NCBI GenBank assembly: GCA_050309435.1 | Contig: JBNRMJ010000011.1 | Span: 186,001 to 250,000 of the forward strand | Origin: CAYXVJ01 sp050309435 | Lineage (GTDB): Bacteria > Bacillota > Clostridia > Saccharofermentanales > Fastidiosipilaceae | Direction: 5' to 3' | Length of the DNA stretch: 64,000 nt | Shown here: in pieces, positions 59,671-64,000 of the stretch | Layout of the letters: every line of letters starts with the position of its first letter | How positions within the stretch are numbered: the first letter of the stretch is position 1 | Position numbers and translations under genes: made by a program | Notes under the pieces: model-generated | Told to the model about the DNA's origin: nothing | The model's input: the letters and a program-made list of their open reading frames with translations, nothing else | Databases searched by the model: none

Positions 59671-61032
59671 TCAAGCCAGCTTCTCGATCAGGAGCGGCAT
59701 GCATCTCTCCAGAAATCCGTTATCGTAATCTCCTGATATAAAGTCCGGATGTCGCAAGAGTGCCAGGTGGAAGTCCACATTGGTCGCTACGCCGTCTATC
59801 GTTAACTCCGTCAGAGCACGGCGCATCCGGCGAATGGCTTCCGTCCGCGTTGGCGCATGTACGATCACCTTGGCCAGAAGAGAATCATACTCCGAAGGTA
59901 CGATGTACCCGGGATAAAGTGCCGTATCCACACGAACGCCGTGACCGCCAGGCAGTATCAAGTTACAAATCTCGCCGGGCATCGGCCTGAAACCAAGGAC
60001 CGGATCCTCGGCGTTGATTCGACATTCGATCGCATGCCCCTGGACACGCAGTTTTGACTGCTGGAGGCTAAGAACTTTGCCCGATGCGACCAGAATCTGT
60101 TCTTGAATCAGGTTGGTTTGCGTAACCATTTCCGTGACGGGGTGCTCAACTTGGATTCTTGTATTCATTTCCATGAAGTAGAAGTTTTTATCTTCGTCCA
60201 CCAGATACTCGATCGTACCGACACCGGTATAGCCGACTGCCTTGGCCAATCTGACCGACAGTTCGCCCATTTTATCGCGCAGTTTACGATCCACAACCGG
60301 TGAAGGAGATTCTTCGAGAAGCTTTTGATTGCGACGCTGAATCGAACAGTCTCTTTCACCCAGGTGAACTACGTTTCCATGCTCGTCGGCCAGCAGCTGA
60401 ATTTCCACATGATGCGGATTCAGAATATAGCGTTCCATGTAAACACTTTGATCGCCGAAGGCTGCTTTCGCCTCCGCCCTGGCTGCCATAAAAGCATGAT
60501 TTAAATCCTTTTCCTGATATACGATTCGCATGCCGCGACCACCGCCGCCGTTAGCTGCTTTGATGATGACCGGATAACCGATTTCGCGTGCGGTCGTTAA
60601 GGCCTGGCTAAGATCCGTTATCAAGGATGACGAACCCGGAATGACCGGCACTCCTGCCATGACCGCCGTTTTTCTGGCTTGGTTTTTATCGCCCATCAAG
60701 GCCATCGCTTCACTGGTCGGACCGATGAATTTGATATGACACTGTTCGCAAAGTCGAACCAGGCTAACATTCTCGGAGAGGAAACCAAAGCCCGGATGGA
60801 TCGCATCCGCGCCTGTAATGACTGCCGCGGATATGATAGCCTGGCGATTCAGATAACTGCTCTGCGAATCGGCGGGCCCGATACAAACCGCTTCATCGGC
60901 CAGATGCACATGTAAAGCATCCTTGTCGGCTTCCGAATAGACGGCAACCGAGCGAATGCCAAGGTCTCGACAGGCTCTGATAACGGCTACGGCAATTTCG
61001 CCGCGATTTGCAATTAATACTTTTCGAAACAT
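59671..61032 (-). CDS. accC: Acetyl-CoA carboxylase biotin carboxylase subunit
   Basis: A 453-residue biotin carboxylase of standard length, carboxylating the biotin on AccB with ATP and bicarbonate. It shows the start FRKVLIANRGEIAVAVIRACRDLGI, the ATP-grasp loop KAANGGGGRGMRIV, HHVEIQLLADEHGNVVHLGERDCSIQRRNQKLLEESP, and YFMEMNTRIQVEHPVTEMVT. It lies between fabZ (38-base gap) and accDA in the fatty-acid operon. Confidence 0.97.
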   Translation of the reverse strand: MFRKVLIANRGEIAVAVIRACRDLGIRSVAVYSEADKDALHVHLADEAVCIGPADSQSSYLNRQAIISAAVITGADAIHPGFGFLSENVSLVRLCEQCHIKFIGPTSEAMALMGDKNQARKTAVMAGVPVIPGSSSLITDLSQALTTAREIGYPVIIKAANGGGGRGMRIVYQEKDLNHAFMAARAEAKAAFGDQSVYMERYILNPHHVEIQLLADEHGNVVHLGERDCSIQRRNQKLLEESPSPVVDRKLRDKMGELSVRLAKAVGYTGVGTIEYLVDEDKNFYFMEMNTRIQVEHPVTEMVTQTNLIQEQILVASGKVLSLQQSKLRVQGHAIECRINAEDPVLGFRPMPGEICNLILPGGHGVRVDTALYPGYIVPSEYDSLLAKVIVHAPTRTEAIRRMRRALTELTIDGVATNVDFHLALLRHPDFISGDYDNGFLERCMPLLIEKLA

Positions 61033-61070
61033 ATCCAGCTCGTTTCTATCTGCTTTGGATCAGATAACCC

Positions 61071-61505
61071 TTATTCTTTTTCACCTACCGCAAAGACCAT
61101 ATCCGCCGACGCGGCCAGGGTGCCGCTGCCGATATATGCTTTACCGCTGCCAAAGCCCACCGAACCGCGGATACGATCCAAAGTCATTTCGAGACGCAAA
61201 ACATCTCCTGGTACTACTTTGTGTTTAAAACGGACATTATCGAGTTTTCCGAAATAGGCGATACGGCCTTTGAATTCTGCTTTTGAAAGAATACAAACCG
61301 CACCGGCCTGAGCGATCGCTTCGATGATCAGCACCCCGGGCATAACCGGTTCCTGAGGAAAATGTCCCTGAAAAAACGATTCCTCGCCGGTCACATACTT
61401 CAGACCGACCACTGAATTCTCATCCATTTCCAGAATCTCATCGACGAGTAAAAAGGGATCGCGATGAGGGATGATGGTTTTGATGGCTTCTTGATCCATT
61501 AACAT
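61071..61505 (-). CDS. fabZ: 3-hydroxyacyl-ACP dehydratase FabZ
   Basis: A 144-residue hot-dog-fold dehydratase of the fatty-acid elongation cycle. The conserved stretch is IPHRDPFLLVDEI followed by FFQGHFPQEPVMPGVLIIEAIAQAGAV, with the catalytic His and Glu. GGTAGGTGA precedes the ATG; a start two codons later is also possible. It follows accB by seven bases and precedes accC. Confidence 0.95.
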   Translation of the reverse strand: MLMDQEAIKTIIPHRDPFLLVDEILEMDENSVVGLKYVTGEESFFQGHFPQEPVMPGVLIIEAIAQAGAVCILSKAEFKGRIAYFGKLDNVRFKHKVVPGDVLRLEMTLDRIRGSVGFGSGKAYIGSGTLAASADMVFAVGEKE

Positions 61506-61512
61506 GATTCAC

Positions 61513-62001
61513 CTACCCGATTCTAAACAGAGGGTCGCCGTACTGGACCTTCTGACCGTTTTGCACATATACTTCGAGCACCTTACCCGACGCGGTACTG
61601 CTGACTTCGTTCATAAGTTTCATGGCCTCGATAATGCACACGACATCTCCGTTTTTCACTTCTTTGCCGACTTCCGTGAACGGCGGGGCGTCCGGAGACG
61701 GTGCGGAAAAGAAGATACCGACGACAGGTGCGGTGACGATTGCCCCGGGCGTCTCTTCCGAAATCGGTACACTGTCTCCGTTCTCGTTTGCAGGATCAAT
61801 CGGTTCTGCTTCTGCCTGCGAGGCGATGGTATCAACCAATACCGGTCGATATTCAAGTGTCTGTGCATCGGCAGATTGAAACGGCATTGATTTCGGATGA
61901 CGCTTTAGTTTTAGTTGGCTGGCACCAACCGATAACTCCAGCAGATCGATACCCGTCTCGCTCATCGCTTCCATGAGTTTAATGATCTCGTTTGTCTCCA
62001 T
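61513..62001 (-). CDS. accB: Acetyl-CoA carboxylase biotin carboxyl carrier protein
   Basis: A 162-residue biotin carrier. The N-terminal helix region (METNEIIKLMEAMSETGIDLLELS) is followed by a flexible Pro/Ala/Glu-rich linker and the C-terminal biotinyl domain, with the biotinylated lysine in EAMKLMNEV and a thumb-like GIFFSAPSPDAPPF. The chosen ATG lies two bases after the fabF stop, with AGAGG in the end of fabF; a longer start would overlap fabF by 25 bases. Confidence 0.95.
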   Translation of the reverse strand: METNEIIKLMEAMSETGIDLLELSVGASQLKLKRHPKSMPFQSADAQTLEYRPVLVDTIASQAEAEPIDPANENGDSVPISEETPGAIVTAPVVGIFFSAPSPDAPPFTEVGKEVKNGDVVCIIEAMKLMNEVSSTASGKVLEVYVQNGQKVQYGDPLFRIG

Positions 62002-62003
62002 GT

Positions 62004-63245
62004 TTAAGCCTCTACTTTCTTGATGCACAGGCAGGCATTGTGACCGCCGAAACCAAGCGAGTTGCTGAGAGCATAGAATACATCTTGTTTCCTGCTGCCT
62101 TCGCTGACATAATCCAGATCACAATCCGGATCCGATACTTTGAGCCCGATGGTCGGGGGAAGCAGATTCTCGCTGCAGGCTTTTGCCAGGACAATGGCTT
62201 CTACGGCTCCTGCGGCACCCAGAAGATGTCCTGTCATTGATTTAGTCGAACTCACGGCAGGTCTTTTATCCGAGCTGTCCATGAATCGATGGATGGCCGC
62301 TGTTTCCATAGCGTCGTTGATCGGAGTGCCGGTTCCGTGAGCATTGATATAATCGATCGATTCCGGCTTTATACCTGCTTCCTTCGTCGCTTGAATCATG
62401 GCACGAACGGCACCGCTCCCCTCCGGATCAGGCGATGTTATATGGTATGCATCTGCCGTCGTACCGTATCCGGCAATTTCGGCTATAATCGCGGCTCCCC
62501 TGGCCCTGGCATGTTCGTACTCTTCGAGCATCAGGATTCCTGCGCCTTCTCCCATGACAAAGCCGTTCCTCTCCTTATCAAAGGGAATGGATGCACGATC
62601 CGGGTCTTCCGAACTTGAAAGTGCGGTCATATTGCCAAAGCCGGCCAGAGCGACTTCGTTAATCGTAGCTTCGGTTCCACCTGCCAGACAGGCGACAAGT
62701 TCGCCGTATTTAATCTTGCGAAAGGCTTCGCCGATCGCGTGAGCTCCCGAAGCACAAGCCGTCGTTACCGCCATATTGGCTCCTTTGGCACCGTAAATCA
62801 TGGATACGCGACCGGCAGCCATGTTTCCGATCATCATGGGAATAAACAGCGGCGATACGCCGCGCGGCCCTTTTTCTGCGAGTTTCATGACTTCGCTTTG
62901 GAAGGTATCGATACCTCCGATACCGCTGCCGATAATAACGCCTACTTCCCAGCAGTTATCTGCCGTAACATTAAACCCGGACTGCTCCATGGCTTCGGCA
63001 CTCGCCGCGATGGCAAACTGGGTAAAGCGATCCATGCGTCTGGCTTCTTTTCTGTCCATATAGTCGAGCGGCTCGAAATCCTCTATACTTGCCGCCAGCT
63101 TTCCTTTATACAGACTTGTATCAAACTTCGTAATCGGTCGAATTCCGTGTTTACCGGCGATTAAATTTTCCCAGAACGTATTGGTATTTAATCCGATCGG
63201 AGTTATGGAACCCGTACCTGTTATAACAACTCGTTTCATTGACAT
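62004..63245 (-). CDS. fabF: 3-oxoacyl-ACP synthase II FabF
   Basis: A 413-residue condensing enzyme extending acyl-ACP with malonyl-ACP. The Cys-His-His triad is visible: TTACASGAHAIGEA (Cys), DYINAHGTGTPIND (His) and STKSMTGHLLGAAGAVEA (His). The ATG at 63245 has GAGAGGG upstream; another ATG follows two codons later, and a longer frame would overlap fabG. It lies 13 bases after the fabG stop, in the order fabG-fabF-accB. Confidence 0.96.
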   Translation of the reverse strand: MSMKRVVITGTGSITPIGLNTNTFWENLIAGKHGIRPITKFDTSLYKGKLAASIEDFEPLDYMDRKEARRMDRFTQFAIAASAEAMEQSGFNVTADNCWEVGVIIGSGIGGIDTFQSEVMKLAEKGPRGVSPLFIPMMIGNMAAGRVSMIYGAKGANMAVTTACASGAHAIGEAFRKIKYGELVACLAGGTEATINEVALAGFGNMTALSSSEDPDRASIPFDKERNGFVMGEGAGILMLEEYEHARARGAAIIAEIAGYGTTADAYHITSPDPEGSGAVRAMIQATKEAGIKPESIDYINAHGTGTPINDAMETAAIHRFMDSSDKRPAVSSTKSMTGHLLGAAGAVEAIVLAKACSENLLPPTIGLKVSDPDCDLDYVSEGSRKQDVFYALSNSLGFGGHNACLCIKKVEA

Positions 63246-63258
63246 ACTCTTATCCCTC

Positions 63259-64000
63259 TCACATCGCCAGTCCGCCGGCAACTTCCAACGTTTGACCGGT
63301 TATATATGCCGCTTCGCCTGAGGCCAGAAACGAAACCGCTGCCGCGACTTCTTCGGCACCGCCGAATCGTTTCATGGCAATCTGTCTCAGAATCGCTTCT
63401 TGTATATCCTCGGATAAAGCCATAGTCATATCGGTGGTGATAAAACCCGGCGCAACGGCGTTACATGTGATATTTCTGGCTGCCAGTTCTTTGGCCGCGG
63501 TTTTTGTCAAGCCGATCAGGCCGGCTTTGGCGGCTGCGTAGTTGGCCTGGCCGGCATTACCGTACAAGCCGACCACCGAGCTTATATTGATGATGCGACC
63601 GTAACGCTTTTTCATCATGACTTTCGCGGCCTCTCTGATCATGTAAAAAGGACCGGAAAGATCCGTTTGGATAACCTCGTTAAATTGCTCTGCACTCATG
63701 CGCAGCAGCAAGCCGTCGCGGTTGATGCCTGCGTTGTTAATCAGACATTCCAAGGATCCGGGCAAGCTAGCTGCCGCATCGATAATGACTTTGGCTCCCG
63801 ATTCCGTGCCGGCATCCGCTTGAATCAAAATACAAGCGGCTCCGAATTTCCTTGCTTCTGCTTCTGTATTTTCGGCCGCAGCCTTGTTCGCATGATAATT
63901 GATCACGAGGTCGAAGCCGTCCTTTGCCAAACGGAGGGCAATCGCTTTACCGATACCACGCGAGGCTCCGGTAATGACTGCAACCGGTCGATTCTTTTGC
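63259..64000 (-). CDS. fabG: 3-oxoacyl-ACP reductase FabG (partial, N terminus outside window)
   Basis: A short-chain dehydrogenase that reduces 3-oxoacyl-ACP with NADPH. The reading frame is open to the window edge (base 63999 begins the first whole codon) and includes the cofactor motif VAVITGASRGIGKAIALRLA, LINNAGINRDGLL, the catalytic Ser in INISSVVGLYG, YAAAKAGLIG with Tyr and Lys, and the end YITGQTLEVAGGLAM. Only a few N-terminal residues are missing. It is upstream of fabF in the fatty-acid operon, whose promoter is not in the window. Confidence 0.95.
   Translation of the reverse strand, partial: QKNRPVAVITGASRGIGKAIALRLAKDGFDLVINYHANKAAAENTEAEARKFGAACILIQADAGTESGAKVIIDAAASLPGSLECLINNAGINRDGLLLRMSAEQFNEVIQTDLSGPFYMIREAAKVMMKKRYGRIINISSVVGLYGNAGQANYAAAKAGLIGLTKTAAKELAARNITCNAVAPGFITTDMTMALSEDIQEAILRQIAMKRFGGAEEVAAAVSFLASGEAAYITGQTLEVAGGLAM

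Noticed and set aside
1..64000. CRISPR array, prophage, transposase or integrase
   Set aside because: No regularly spaced repeats, phage structural genes, recombinase motifs or terminal inverted repeats were seen on either strand.

Overview
The window reads as a chromosomal segment of a low-to-mid GC Gram-positive anaerobe of the class Clostridia. The main reasons are a T-box and a cobalamin riboswitch, lipobox-bearing ABC binding proteins, Gls24/Asp23, YtxH and DUF6062-type proteins, a fused AccD-AccA carboxyltransferase inside a type II fatty-acid operon, and an IPATG sortase-type anchor. No rRNA, prophage, insertion sequence or CRISPR array is visible. Genes are dense, with strong AGGAGG-like ribosome sites. 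The many glycan transporters and glycosidases suggest a saccharolytic fermenter of plant-derived sugars. The species cannot be named from this sequence alone.

Layout. 1-0.4 kb: a cobalamin riboswitch and terminator (minus) whose target lies outside the window. 0.5-7.8 kb: an AraC-type regulator divergent from a disaccharide ABC importer operon that ends in a GH65 phosphorylase fused to beta-phosphoglucomutase. 7.9-9.9 kb: a GLUG-repeat surface protein. 10.1-16.2 kb: envelope genes, namely a murD-murL-like pair, a membrane-anchored MerR-like protein, an amidase lipoprotein and an AI-2E family protein. 16.2-18.7 kb: tRNA-Ser(GGA), then a decayed cassette (bacitracin-type ABC exporter, YxeA protein, HTH regulator). 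18.7-20.5 kb: a tyrosine phenol-lyase-like gene behind a T-box leader whose specifier reads UAC (tyrosine). 20.5-26.6 kb: a minus-strand group with a J-domain protein, GH67 alpha-glucuronidase, CrtO-like acyltransferase, CrtQ-like glycosyltransferase and a CrtI/CrtN-like oxidoreductase.

26.7-29.4 kb: a coiled-coil lipoprotein and three small envelope/stress proteins. 29.5-36.3 kb: two Gfo/Idh/MocA dehydrogenases, a sugar isomerase, a GT4 glycosyltransferase and a GH36 alpha-galactosidase. 36.3-38.8 kb: a polar amino-acid ABC importer whose binding protein has its two lobes in swapped (circularly permuted) order. 39-44.1 kb: AlaX-type editing protein, a propeller-like protein, a C39-like peptidase, family-4 uracil-DNA glycosylase, an Smr protein and a PHP hydrolase. 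44.1-47.8 kb: a minus-strand operon led by yebC that holds poorly characterised genes, including a P-loop NTPase fused to an Asp23/Gls24 domain. 47.9-50.9 kb: a DUF815-like ATPase and release factor 3 (prfC). 51-56.9 kb: a second sugar ABC importer with its own MsmK/UgpC-type ATPase and a MalF subunit with a large extra N-terminal region. 57.2-64 kb: the fatty-acid initiation/elongation operon fabG-fabF-accB-fabZ-accC-accDA plus a P-loop kinase.

How they fit: the first importer feeds the GH65-PGM enzyme, which would turn a disaccharide plus phosphate into glucose and glucose 6-phosphate. GH36, GH67 and the Gfo/Idh genes extend the sugar diet. MurD/MurL, the amidase, YtxH and Gls24-type proteins serve the envelope. 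The fab/acc operon supplies membrane lipid. The observations most worth a second look are the tyrosine T-box on a TPL-like gene, the MurD-MurL pair, the permuted binding protein, the yebC-Asp23 operon and the partial carotenoid-ester-like module.
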